From the NCBI GenBank assembly GCA_902599315.1, contig CACKEY010000001.1, positions 547,328 to 611,327 on the forward strand: DNA of 64,000 nucleotides, written 5' to 3'. Positions 54,383 through 63,400 of this stretch are shown here, in pieces. The stretch's first letter is position 1; each line of letters opens with the position of its first letter. The notes below the pieces were generated by a model. It was given only the letters and a program-made list of their open reading frames with translations, was not told where the DNA came from and searched no databases. Position numbers and translations under genes: made by a program. The DNA is from an uncultured SAR86 cluster bacterium. Lineage in GTDB: Bacteria; Pseudomonadota; Gammaproteobacteria; Magnimaribacterales; D2472.

Positions 54383-54999
54383 TCACTCACTGTAACTGAA
54401 TTAATAATTGTTGGTTCAAGAGGAGCATCAGCATAACCTCCAACATTGGAGGTTATACTCAGAGCAATCTGATCTACAACGTCCATTCCATCAATAACAG
54501 AGCCAAATACTGCATAGCCCCAGCCTTGTGAGGTTTCAGCTGTATGATTTAGAAAGTCGTTATCTTTATGGTTAATGAAAAATTGACCGGTTGCAGAATG
54601 AGGATCCATGGTTCTAGCCATCGCAATTGAGCCACGGTCATTCTTTAATCCATTATTGGCCTCATTTTGAATAGGATCAGTGTCGGTTGGCTTAGGGGCC
54701 ATATTTTCATCAAGACCGCCACCCTGAACCATAAACCCTTCGATAATTCTGTGAAAAATAGTACCAGTGTAATAACCATCTTCGGCTAATTTTAGAAAGT
54801 TTGCCACAGTTATGGGTGCATTGTTTGCATCAAGTTCTAAGTGGATATCTCCGGCTGAAGTAGAAATAGTAACAAGTGACATTTGATCCTCCTCTGGATA
54901 ATATTCATTTTGATCATTTTGATCAGTAGGTGATAGGAAGAAGGTTAATGCAACAATGGTTACAATAGTTATTAAGGCAGTAATTTGTATTTTTGACAT
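54379..54999 (-). CDS. ppiB: Cyclophilin-type peptidyl-prolyl isomerase with N-terminal anchor
   Basis: The cyclophilin domain (about residue 40 to end) has 'TVANFLKLAEDGYYTGTIFH', 'RIIEGFMVQGGG' and 'ATGQFFINHKDNDFL', matching PpiB of the E. coli ppiB/cysS locus. Unlike that cytosolic enzyme, the full reading frame adds a hydrophobic helix (6-22) and an acidic linker, which would export the domain to the periplasm on an anchor. Met40 (54882) is an internal start with a perfect AGGAGG 5 bases upstream and would give a 167-residue cytosolic form. The annotated ATG has only a weak AGG. Both products are plausible. Confidence 0.9.
   Translation of the reverse strand: MSKIQITALITIVTIVALTFFLSPTDQNDQNEYYPEEDQMSLVTISTSAGDIHLELDANNAPITVANFLKLAEDGYYTGTIFHRIIEGFMVQGGGLDENMAPKPTDTDPIQNEANNGLKNDRGSIAMARTMDPHSATGQFFINHKDNDFLNHTAETSQGWGYAVFGSVIDGMDVVDQIALSITSNVGGYADAPLEPTIINSVTVSE
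54888..54893 (-). promoter_or_regulatory. Internal Shine-Dalgarno AGGAGG in ppiB
   Basis: AGGAGG on the minus strand lies inside the ppiB frame, 5 bases before the ATG at 54882, encoding part of the 'PEEDQ' linker. It is the strongest ribosome-binding site noticed in the window and decides a second, cytosolic start. Confidence 0.6.
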
Positions 55000-55029
55000 T
55001 AATAAAACCTACATTCCAGTTAAGTTCTC

Positions 55030-55035
55030 TATAAT
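55030..55035 (+). promoter_or_regulatory. -10 element of cysS
   Basis: TATAAT lies 25 bases before the cysS ATG at 55061, in the 61-base divergent region with ppiB. No convincing -35 at normal distance. Confidence 0.35.
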
Positions 55036-55060
55036 AAGTGATTCATATATCAAATAACAG

Positions 55061-56431
55061 ATGACAATTAAGTTTTATAACTCCTTGACCAATCAGAAGG
55101 AAGATTTTGTTCCCATCCGTGAGGGTGAGGTTGGGATGTATGTTTGTGGAATGACTGTTTATGATAACTGTCACTTAGGTCATGCAAGGGCGATGATGGC
55201 TTTTGACATAGTTGCACGTTATCTTCGATATCAAGGTTATAAAGTAAATTTTATTCGTAACATCACTGATATAGATGACAAGATCATTGAAAGAGCTTAT
55301 GAAAATAAAGAGAAGATTGAGGATCTAACCGCAAGAACAATAGCTAGTATGCAAGAAGATTTTCTTAAACTTGGATTGGAACCACCAAACAATGAACCAC
55401 GAGCTACTGATCATATTGAAGGCATGATAAAAATGATTGTTGATTTGATTGACAAAGGAAATGCTTACCATTCAAAGACCGGAGATGTTTTTTTTTCAGT
55501 ACGAACATTTCCTGAGTATGGAAAATTATCAAACAAAAATATTGATGAATTGAATCCTGGTTCGCGAATTGAAGAGGATGAATCAAAGGAAGATCCTCTA
55601 GACTTCGTACTTTGGAAAAGCGCTAAGCCAAATGAACCATCATGGGAATCTCCATGGGGTCCTGGAAGGCCGGGATGGCATATTGAGTGTTCGGTGATGT
55701 CACTAGAAAATTTAGGTGAGCATTTTGACATTCATGGTGGAGGTCCAGATTTATTATTTCCGCATCATGAGAATGAGATTGCTCAATCTGAGTGTGCATC
55801 AAATTGCAAGCTTGCAAATTATTGGATGCATTCAGGCTTATTAAAAATTAATGGTGAGAAAATGTCTAAATCTTTGGGTAACTTTGCTATGTTAAAAGAT
55901 TTATTCAATTCTTATCATCCAGAAGTTATCCGTTACTATCTAATTTCTAGTCACTATAGAAGTGCTTTAAATTTTGATAACGAGTCATTAGGTCAAGCAC
56001 GATCAGCTCTCACAAGACTTTATCAAGCTCTATCTCTTGCATCGTCAAATGAGTCAGATATAGATGGAGATAGCGTTAAAGAATTTGTCAACTCAATGAA
56101 TGACGATTTAAATACTCCTGAGGCACTCAGTACTTTATTTAGATTGGCAAGGTTAATTAACAGTAGTAAGGATGTTCAAGACAGAACTAAGTATTCATCT
56201 ACTATGAAAGAATTGGGCATGGTTCTTGGTCTTTTAAATGAAAGTCCAGATGTTTTCTTTCAACATGGTGCAAGCTTGTCTGATGAGGAAATAGAGGCTC
56301 AAATAAAAGAAAGAAACATAGCAAGAAAGGCTAAAGATTTTAAAAGAGCTGATCAAATAAGAGATGATTTAGTAGCTAAAGGTATTTTACTTGACGATTC
56401 TAGTGATAGAACAACTTGGAAGAAATCTTAA
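55061..56431 (+). CDS. cysS: Cysteinyl-tRNA synthetase
   Basis: Charges tRNA-Cys. The 456-aa class I synthetase shows the zinc-binding 'MYVCGMTVYD' (26-35), a 'HLGH' version of the HIGH motif ('NCHLGHARAMMAFD'), 'WHIECSVMS' and 'HHENEIAQSE' (further zinc ligands), and 'KMSKSLGN'. Length is close to the E. coli enzyme (461 aa). Convergent with the SDR gene through an interlocked TTAA. Confidence 0.97.
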   Translation: MTIKFYNSLTNQKEDFVPIREGEVGMYVCGMTVYDNCHLGHARAMMAFDIVARYLRYQGYKVNFIRNITDIDDKIIERAYENKEKIEDLTARTIASMQEDFLKLGLEPPNNEPRATDHIEGMIKMIVDLIDKGNAYHSKTGDVFFSVRTFPEYGKLSNKNIDELNPGSRIEEDESKEDPLDFVLWKSAKPNEPSWESPWGPGRPGWHIECSVMSLENLGEHFDIHGGGPDLLFPHHENEIAQSECASNCKLANYWMHSGLLKINGEKMSKSLGNFAMLKDLFNSYHPEVIRYYLISSHYRSALNFDNESLGQARSALTRLYQALSLASSNESDIDGDSVKEFVNSMNDDLNTPEALSTLFRLARLINSSKDVQDRTKYSSTMKELGMVLGLLNESPDVFFQHGASLSDEEIEAQIKERNIARKAKDFKRADQIRDDLVAKGILLDDSSDRTTWKKS

Positions 56432-57297
56432 TCATCGTCTTGCAAGTCTGTAATTATAGATTCAATACCTGTTGAGCCCATATTCATTCCAACAACTCTT
56501 TCTATTCCCATTTTTGCATAATGCTCAGCTGCATCCACCATTAATCCAGAATTATCAAGAGTGAGGCCGCCATCAACGCACAGATTAATTCCTGTAATGA
56601 ATCTTGATTCATCTGATGCAAGGAACAAGGCTGAATATGCTATATCAATTGGCATCCCAAAATCTTTAATGGGTTGCTCAAGCTTGCTATCCTCAATGGC
56701 AGTTGCCAATAAAGGAGTGTTTATTGTTCCAGGTGAAATAGCATTAACTCTAATTTTAAATTCGCCTAGCTCAATAGCAGCATTTTTACAAAAATTAATA
56801 ACTCCTGCTTTGGCAGCAGAATAAGCAAGCGGACCAGATCCGCCTCCCATCCCTGCAATTGATGCAGTGTTAATAATAGATCCGCCTGAGACATTCTTTT
56901 TCATGACTCTAGCAGCATATTTTGAGCCGAGAAAAACTGACTTTAAAAGTATTTGAAAAGATTGGTCCCACTCGTCTGCATCAATGTGCGTAATAGGACC
57001 AACTGCTCCGCCAATGCCTGCATTATTAAAAAGTATGTCTAGACTACCAAAATGGTCAACTGCTTGGTCAATCATACTTTTTATATTATCTTCTGATGAA
57101 ACATCAGTTAATGAAATGCATGCATCTGAATCTAGTTTTTTTTGTTTTATGATTTCAAAAGTCTCTTCGAGAGTCTCTTGATTAATATCTGCTAAAACAA
57201 CCTTAGCACCATGTTCTAAAAACAATAATGCAGTTTCTTTGCCAATGCCACTTCCAGCACCTGTTATTACTGCAACCTTATTTTGTAATCTTTTCAT
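56428..57297 (-). CDS. Short-chain dehydrogenase/reductase
   Basis: A 289-aa classical SDR using NAD(P)(H). 'TGAGSGIG' (12-19) binds the cofactor, 'NNAG' (91-94) is present, and the catalytic residues are Ser146, Tyr159 and Lys163 ('YSAAK'). Asp37 after the second strand ('VLADIN') favours NAD(H). A C-terminal tail of about 30 residues beyond the usual 250 is extra. Possible substrates are hydroxyacyl or steroid-like alcohols given the lipid-degrading setting, but nothing in the sequence decides this. Confidence 0.88.
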   Translation of the reverse strand: MKRLQNKVAVITGAGSGIGKETALLFLEHGAKVVLADINQETLEETFEIIKQKKLDSDACISLTDVSSEDNIKSMIDQAVDHFGSLDILFNNAGIGGAVGPITHIDADEWDQSFQILLKSVFLGSKYAARVMKKNVSGGSIINTASIAGMGGGSGPLAYSAAKAGVINFCKNAAIELGEFKIRVNAISPGTINTPLLATAIEDSKLEQPIKDFGMPIDIAYSALFLASDESRFITGINLCVDGGLTLDNSGLMVDAAEHYAKMGIERVVGMNMGSTGIESIITDLQDDD

Positions 57298-57424
57298 TAA
57301 ATAATTATTACTGAAACCTTATAAAAAGAAAAATAAAGTTTTCAAAGATTTAACTTTTATTCACATAAATGCAATTAAATTGATTCAAACTTTGTATTTA
57401 ATAATTTCTATATGAGCCTATAAT

Positions 57425-57496
57425 CATCATTCCCCAAGATGATTTTTCTCTCCCTGGTTCATTCTTGGTAAGGCACTATATTGGTGCCTTACTTTT
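57425..57496 (+). ncRNA. Candidate small RNA (orphan, terminated by an intrinsic terminator)
   Basis: Downstream of a perfect -10 (57419-57424) comes about 70 bases with two stems. AATCATC/GATGATT (57422-57428, 57438-57444, followed by TTT) is the first; the terminator is the second. An alternative pairing CCAAGA/TCTTGG (57434-57439, 57463-57468) would disrupt both, an attenuator-like layout. No gene precedes it on this strand for over 860 bases (cysS ends at 56431). No known RNA family was recognised; no good -35 was found. Confidence 0.3.
57468..57496 (+). terminator. Rho-independent terminator
   Basis: GTAAGGCAC (57468-57476) and GTGCCTTAC (57484-57492) form a perfect 9-bp stem with a 7-base loop, followed by TTTT. 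The T-run is only on the plus-strand side, yet no plus-strand gene lies directly upstream. The minus-strand side reads CAAGAATG and would not terminate the tRNA transcript efficiently. Confidence 0.7.
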
Positions 57497-57570
57497 GTGC
57501 CTAATTTAAGCAGATGCTTTTTATGCATGTCTAATTTAAATATATTAAAATTGAAGGTTATATAAAAGAA

Positions 57571-57645
57571 TGGCTCCCTGACGTGGGATCGAACCACGGA
57601 CCAATTGATTAACAGTCAACTGCTCTACCGCTGAGCTATCAGGGA
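57571..57645 (-). tRNA. tRNA-Asn (GTT)
   Basis: A complete cloverleaf on the minus strand. The acceptor stem TCCCTGA/TCAGGGA, the D-arm with GCTCAGCGGTAGAGC, the anticodon stem GTTGA/TCAAT with loop CTGTTAA (anticodon GTT), the T-arm CGTGG-TTCGATC-CCACG, discriminator G and an encoded CCA are all present. It lies 46 bases before uvrB on the opposite strand. Confidence 0.97.
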
Positions 57646-57691
57646 ACAAGTTGAGAATTATAAATTAAAATTCGAAAAGTAAAACAAGATA

Positions 57692-59701
57692 ATGACAAAA
57701 AATTTGACAGTTACATCTCCATTTGAACCTGCTGGCAGCCAGCCAAAAGCAATTGAAACTTTGGTAAATGGTTTAAATGATGGATTGTTGCATCAAGTTT
57801 TACTTGGTGTAACTGGATCTGGTAAAACTTACACTATGGCAAAAATTATTGAATCAACTCAAAGGCCTGCAGTGGTTATGGCACCAAATAAAACATTAGC
57901 AGCTCAATTATATGGAGAGCTAAAGGATTTTTTCCCAAAAAACTCTGTTGAATATTTTGTTTCTTACTATGATTACTATCAACCTGAAGCATATGTGCCC
58001 ACCTCTGATACCTACATTGCAAAAGATGCCTCTGTTAATGAGCATATTGAGCAAATGCGACTTTCTGCAACTAAAGCTTTACTAGAAAGAAATGACACAA
58101 TTGTAGTTGCTACTGTGTCAGCTATATATGGATTGGGAGCTCCTGAATCATATCTCAATATGATTCTGCATTTAGACAGAGGAGAGACAATAGATCAAAG
58201 AACAATTCTGCGTCGTTTATCCTCAATGCAATATACTAGAAATGATATTGATTTTAGACGTGCAACTTTTAGAGTTAGAGGAGATGTTATTGATATCTAT
58301 CCTGCTGATTCAGAAAGAGATGCTCTTAGGATTGAATTATTTGGAGATGAGGTAGAACGACTTTTATGGATAGATCCATTAACTGGAGAGGTAATTAACG
58401 AAACTCCTCGAGCAACAATTTATCCCAAAACTCACTATGTGACCCCTAAAGAAACTGTTCTAGATTGTCTTAAAACCGTTCGTGAGGAATTAAAAGAAAG
58501 AATTAAATATTTACAGGACAATAATAAATTGGTTGAAGCTCAAAGACTTCAAGAGAGAACAACTTACGATTTAGAGATGATGCAGGAACTTGGATATTGC
58601 CAAGGTATAGAAAATTATTCTCGTTATCTTTCTGGTCGTAATCCAGGGGAGCCGCCTCCATGTCTTTTTGACTATTTACCTAAAAATGCAATTGTTTTTA
58701 TGGATGAGTCTCATGTATCAGTTCCTCAGATCGGAGGTATGTATAAAGGTGATCGATCGCGAAAAGAAACCCTTGTCGATTATGGATTTAGATTACCATC
58801 TGCACTGGATAATCGTCCATTAAGGTTTGAAGAGTGGGAGGATGTTACTCCTCAAAAGATTTATGTATCTGCTACTCCGGGAAAATATGAATTAGAGCAT
58901 TGCGATAATGTTGCAGAATTGCTTGTTAGACCCACAGGGTTAATTGATCCGGAGATTGAAGTAAGACCAGCTACTTCTCAAATCGATGATGTCATTGGAG
59001 AGTGTAATGAGAGAGCAGCGTTAAAAGAAAGAGTGCTCATAACAACTCTTACAAAACGCATGGCTGAAGATTTAACAGATTACTTAGAAGAAAATGGAAT
59101 TAGAACTCGTTATATGCATTCTGATATAGATACAGTGGAAAGAACTGAGATTATTAGAGATCTTAGACTGGGACATTTTGATGTTTTGGTAGGTATTAAT
59201 TTATTAAGAGAGGGCCTAGATATTCCTGAAGTTAGTTTAGTTGCAATTTTAGATGCAGATAAAGAGGGCTTTTTAAGGTCAGAAGTTACACTTATTCAAA
59301 CAGTTGGAAGGGCAGCAAGAAATATTCGAGGTAAGGCAATTATGTATGCCGATAAAGTTACAGGCTCCATGCAAAGAGCAATGGATGAGATGTCTCGAAG
59401 AAGGAAAATACAAGTTAAATTTAACAAAGATAACAGCATAATTCCAACAACAATTGTAAAAGATATTAAAGATGTTATGGAGGGAGCAAGATTAACCAAG
59501 CAAGCTAAGAAAACTAAACCTCAGTATTTTGAAAAAGAACTACCTTTTAAAATTAATAATACATCACCGGAAAAGATTTCAGAGTCAATTAACAAACTAG
59601 AAGAGCAGATGTACATTTACGCTAAAGAAACTGAATTTGAGAAGGCTGCATTTTGCAGAGATCAAATTAAAAATCTAAAGTGGCAACTTCTTAATTCTTA
59701 A
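57692..59701 (+). CDS. uvrB: Excinuclease ABC subunit B
   Basis: Damage-verification helicase of nucleotide excision repair. The 669-aa protein has the Walker A '[13 protein letters not shown]' (39-51), the beta-hairpin region '[20 protein letters not shown]', '[13 protein letters not shown]', helicase motif VI 'QTVGRAARN' and a C-terminal UVR domain for UvrC ('[20 protein letters not shown]'). No CTGT-N8-ACAG LexA site was found in the intergenic region upstream, unlike E. coli uvrB. Confidence 0.97.
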   Translation: MTKNLTVTSPFEPAGSQPKAIETLVNGLNDGLLHQVLLGVTGSGKTYTMAKIIESTQRPAVVMAPNKTLAAQLYGELKDFFPKNSVEYFVSYYDYYQPEAYVPTSDTYIAKDASVNEHIEQMRLSATKALLERNDTIVVATVSAIYGLGAPESYLNMILHLDRGETIDQRTILRRLSSMQYTRNDIDFRRATFRVRGDVIDIYPADSERDALRIELFGDEVERLLWIDPLTGEVINETPRATIYPKTHYVTPKETVLDCLKTVREELKERIKYLQDNNKLVEAQRLQERTTYDLEMMQELGYCQGIENYSRYLSGRNPGEPPPCLFDYLPKNAIVFMDESHVSVPQIGGMYKGDRSRKETLVDYGFRLPSALDNRPLRFEEWEDVTPQKIYVSATPGKYELEHCDNVAELLVRPTGLIDPEIEVRPATSQIDDVIGECNERAALKERVLITTLTKRMAEDLTDYLEENGIRTRYMHSDIDTVERTEIIRDLRLGHFDVLVGINLLREGLDIPEVSLVAILDADKEGFLRSEVTLIQTVGRAARNIRGKAIMYADKVTGSMQRAMDEMSRRRKIQVKFNKDNSIIPTTIVKDIKDVMEGARLTKQAKKTKPQYFEKELPFKINNTSPEKISESINKLEEQMYIYAKETEFEKAAFCRDQIKNLKWQLLNS

Positions 59702-59703
59702 AT

Positions 59704-60396
59704 TTAGCTATCATTACAATCTTGAGCTAGCAAAAGATAATAATAGTCTCTAACTCTTTCAACAAAATCAACAGTTTGTTGACCTCTAGAATAGTCTTCT
59801 GAATCCATCGAGGTTTTCAAATTTAATAAATAGCCCTCCAAATCTAGCCAAGTCACTTCAATAGGCTTTTTACCAATTGTGTTTATTGCATTTTTTATAT
59901 TTGTGGTGCCCAAGTTATAGGAGGCTAATATGAATGCAATCTTGTCGCCCGAAGAAGTACCATAGCTATTGTTAGATTTAAGATCTGCAATGTACTGAGC
60001 TCCTCCATGAATGCTTTGGATTGGATCTAATCGATTTGTAACGCCTACTGAGGCTGCAGTGGGGAGTGTTAGCATCATCATACCTTTCACTTGCGTTGCT
60101 GATCGTGCTTTTGGATTCCATTGAGATTCTTGAAAAGCTACTGCAGCAAGAAGCTCCCATTCAACGTCGAATTTTTCCGCTGCCTCATGAAAATCATCTT
60201 CATATTTTTGGAATCTTGATTGCTTTAATTCATCAAATTTCTTTTTTTCAAAATCACTAAGCCTTGAAAATGAATATAGTTTTTCATTAATAATATTGCA
60301 ATAGACTGAAAGTGAAGTTTTCGAAGTATCTTTTGTGCAAGCATAAAAACCAAATAGAAGGATAAAAAAAATTGAGTTTTTTGTAAGGAATTTCAC
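59704..60396 (-). CDS. Reduced MltF-like lytic transglycosylase lipoprotein
   Basis: A 230-aa lipoprotein with Cys20 in the lipobox 'FGFYAC', then a SLT (family 1E) transglycosylase domain that cleaves peptidoglycan to anhydromuropeptides. 'WELLAAVAFQESQWNPKARS' (80-99) contains the catalytic Glu90; 'GMMMLTLPTAASVGVTNR', 'GGAQYIADL' and 'ILASYNLGTTNI' match the MltF C-terminal domain. The approximately 230-residue N-terminal solute-binding (ABC-transporter-like) domain of MltF is missing. Divergence from purL is the normal mltF location. GTG start. Confidence 0.88.
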   Translation of the reverse strand: MKFLTKNSIFFILLFGFYACTKDTSKTSLSVYCNIINEKLYSFSRLSDFEKKKFDELKQSRFQKYEDDFHEAAEKFDVEWELLAAVAFQESQWNPKARSATQVKGMMMLTLPTAASVGVTNRLDPIQSIHGGAQYIADLKSNNSYGTSSGDKIAFILASYNLGTTNIKNAINTIGKKPIEVTWLDLEGYLLNLKTSMDSEDYSRGQQTVDFVERVRDYYYLLLAQDCNDS

Positions 60397-60462
60397 TGTT
60401 TTTATTTTTTTAATTTTAAAGACCCTTATAATTAATTATTACAATATTTTACTAGAGAGCTG

Positions 60463-63400
60463 GTGTCAAAAAATCTTAATTTGCTGCTTCAAGGTCCCTC
60501 TAGTTTTTCGCCGTCAAAAATTGCGTCTCTCAATGACGACCTCAATTCAGCAAATGACTTTCCGATCAAAGCATTGAGTAGTTTTGAGTTCTATTCTGTA
60601 GATATAACTCAAGATTTTTCAGATTATGCAAAGTTATCAGAATTATTGAATTCAAAGAAACCTTCAAATTTGCCCGATTTTTTTATTGGCCCAAGGTCTG
60701 GGACTATCAGCTCATGGGCATCTAAAACAAATGAAATTATTACAAATGTTGGCATTCTGGGAGTGCTAAGCATTGAAAAGTATTTAGGTTACTTTTTTGA
60801 TAACAACATTTCTGCGGCTGATATGAACCTATCATATTTATTTGATCGTATGACTCAGCAAGTCTTTATTAATGCAAAAGACATCGATTTAGTGAGCGCT
60901 GAACTAAAAAGGAAACCTTTAATAAATATTGATATTTCAAAATCGGCGAAAGATTCATTAAATAAAGCCAATCAAGATTTAGGATTGGCATTATCTGAGG
61001 AAGAAATTAATTACTTAGATCATTTTTACTCATCTGTACTTCGAAATCCTACGGATGCCGAGCTAATGATGTTTGCTCAAGCTAATTCTGAACATTGCAG
61101 ACACAAAATATTCAATGCTAGTTGGGTTATAGATTCTGTTTCTCAGGACGAATCCTTATTTGATCTGATCAAAAAAACTAGCAAAGGGAGTAAACCTGAT
61201 TTAATTTCAGCATACAAAGATAATGCCGCTGTTATTTCAGGTGCTGAAGTGATGACGCTTAACAGAAGCTTAAAAAATACTTATAGCTTTTCAATTGAAA
61301 AAATTAATTCTACTTTGAAGGTTGAAACTCATAATCATCCCACGGCCATTTCTCCATTTCCCGGAGCTGCAACTGGTTCTGGTGGAGAAATCAGAGACGA
61401 AGGTGCCACAGGCTCAGGGGCTAAGCCAAAAATGGGGCTAGTTGGCTTCAATGTTTCTAATCTAAGATTAGAAGACTTTCCTCGTGAATGGGAAGGACCA
61501 GAACTTAAACCCTCAAGAATTGCATCTCCTTTACAAATTATGATTGAGGGACCAATAGGCGCTGCAGCTTTTAATAATGAATTTGGGAGACCAAGTACCA
61601 TAGGTTATTTCAGAGTTTTTGAACAACCCTTTTTTGGGGGCCAATCATTTGGATACCACAAACCAATTATGCTCGCTGGAGGGATTGGGGAAGTAAAAGA
61701 TAGAAATAGTATTAAGAATCCAATAGAAGTTGATGACTTAGTTATTGTTTTGGGTGGCCCCTCAATGCTCATTGGTTTAGGAGGTGGTGCCGCATCATCT
61801 ATGTCTTCTGGAGAAAGCGATGAAGATCTAGATTTTGCTTCTGTTCAAAGAGAAAATGCTGAAATGCAGAGAAGATGTCAGGAGGTCATTAATCAATGTG
61901 CATTTGAATCTCCAAACCTCATTGAATTTATTCATGATGTTGGAGCAGGTGGGTTATCAAATGCAATTCCAGAATTAGCTAAAGATTGTAATCTAGGAGT
62001 CTACATAGATTTAAGCTTAATACCTGTTGCCGATCCAAGTCTTTCTCCTATGGAGGTTTGGTCAAATGAATCGCAAGAGCGTTATGTTTTGGCAATAAAA
62101 AAATCTAACAGAGAAATTTTTAAAAATATATGTCGAAGAGAAAGATGCCCCGTTGCTTTTGTAGGCCACACTACTTCATCAAATTCAGTAGAAGTTTTTG
62201 ATCCTGAAAGAGATGAATTTCCAATAAATGTCCCCCTATCAATGCTTTTTGGTGACTTACCTATTTCCAACATGGTGGTTAGTCAGTCAGCTATAGACCA
62301 AAAAATTAATTCTATTAATCAAGACATAGATGTATCTGAGGCAATTCGAAGAGTTCTATCTCATCCGACTGTGGCTTCAAAATCTTTTTTGATTACCATT
62401 GGTGATAGATCTGTTGGGGGCTTAGTTGCTCGAGATCAATTAGTGGGAAGATATCAAGTGCCTACTTCAAACTATGCTATGTCTTTTAAATCATTTCTTG
62501 GAAATGAAGGAGATGTTTTATCAATTGGCGAGAAACCAACTCTTGCAATTAAAAATCCTGCTGCATCTCTAAGGATGGCTTTAGCAGAAGCACTGATGAA
62601 CTTAATCTCTGCTCCTGTGAAAGATTTAAACCTAGTCAGACTTTCTGCAAACTGGATGGCAGCGTGTGGTGATGAAGAAGAAAATTTTGCCCTCAGAACA
62701 GGAGTGGAAGCCTTATCAAGCATATGTATTGAATTGGGAATAGCTATTCCAGTAGGCAAAGATTCTTTGTCTATGAAGACAAAATGGAGCGAAGACAATA
62801 AAGAGCTTGAAGTAAAAAGTCCGTTATCAGGTGTTATTACTGCCATGGCTCCAATTGAGGACGTATCATTGGCTGTTACGACTGAATTTTATGAAAATGG
62901 CTCAAAGGATTTATATCACTTATTTTTAAACAACCGATCTAGATTAGGCGGCTCTATTTTTGAAGAGGTTACCTCTTCAAGTATTCAAGAAGTTCCTGAT
63001 ATTGATGATGTTGAATCGCTTAAAAACTTATTTAATTCAATTCAAGAGCTAATTAATCGAGGTTGGATAGTTGCATTGCATGATATTTCCGATGGTGGAT
63101 TATTTACCACTGTTTCAGAATTAGCTTTTACTAATAAGATAGGTATAGAGATTCACATTCCAGAGAGTGTTCAAAATGAGGAAATGATGCAATATCTTTT
63201 TGCTGAAGAAACAGGTGCCGTTATTCAATTTCACAGTGATTTTGAGGACCAAGCATTAGAGTTTCTAAATCAAAAAAATCTTAATTATCAAAAGTGCGCT
63301 GTTCAAAGTTCTAATGCAAAAATCTTAATCATTCATGGTGGCGAGATTCAATTTTCTGATTCAGTAGTAAATTTAGAGAAAGTTTGGAGCGAAACTTCTT

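Larger units (their letters stand above)
57298..57570. other. Non-coding region between the SDR gene and tRNA-Asn
   Basis: Part of the longest gene-free stretch of the window (57298-57691). It has no credible reading frame. It holds a TATAAT (57419-57424), two tandem hairpins, the second a strong terminator, and a 12-base direct repeat with one mismatch (TGCCTAATTTAA at 57498-57509, TGTCTAATTTAA at 57528-57539). The remainder is simple AT-rich sequence. Confidence 0.5.
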
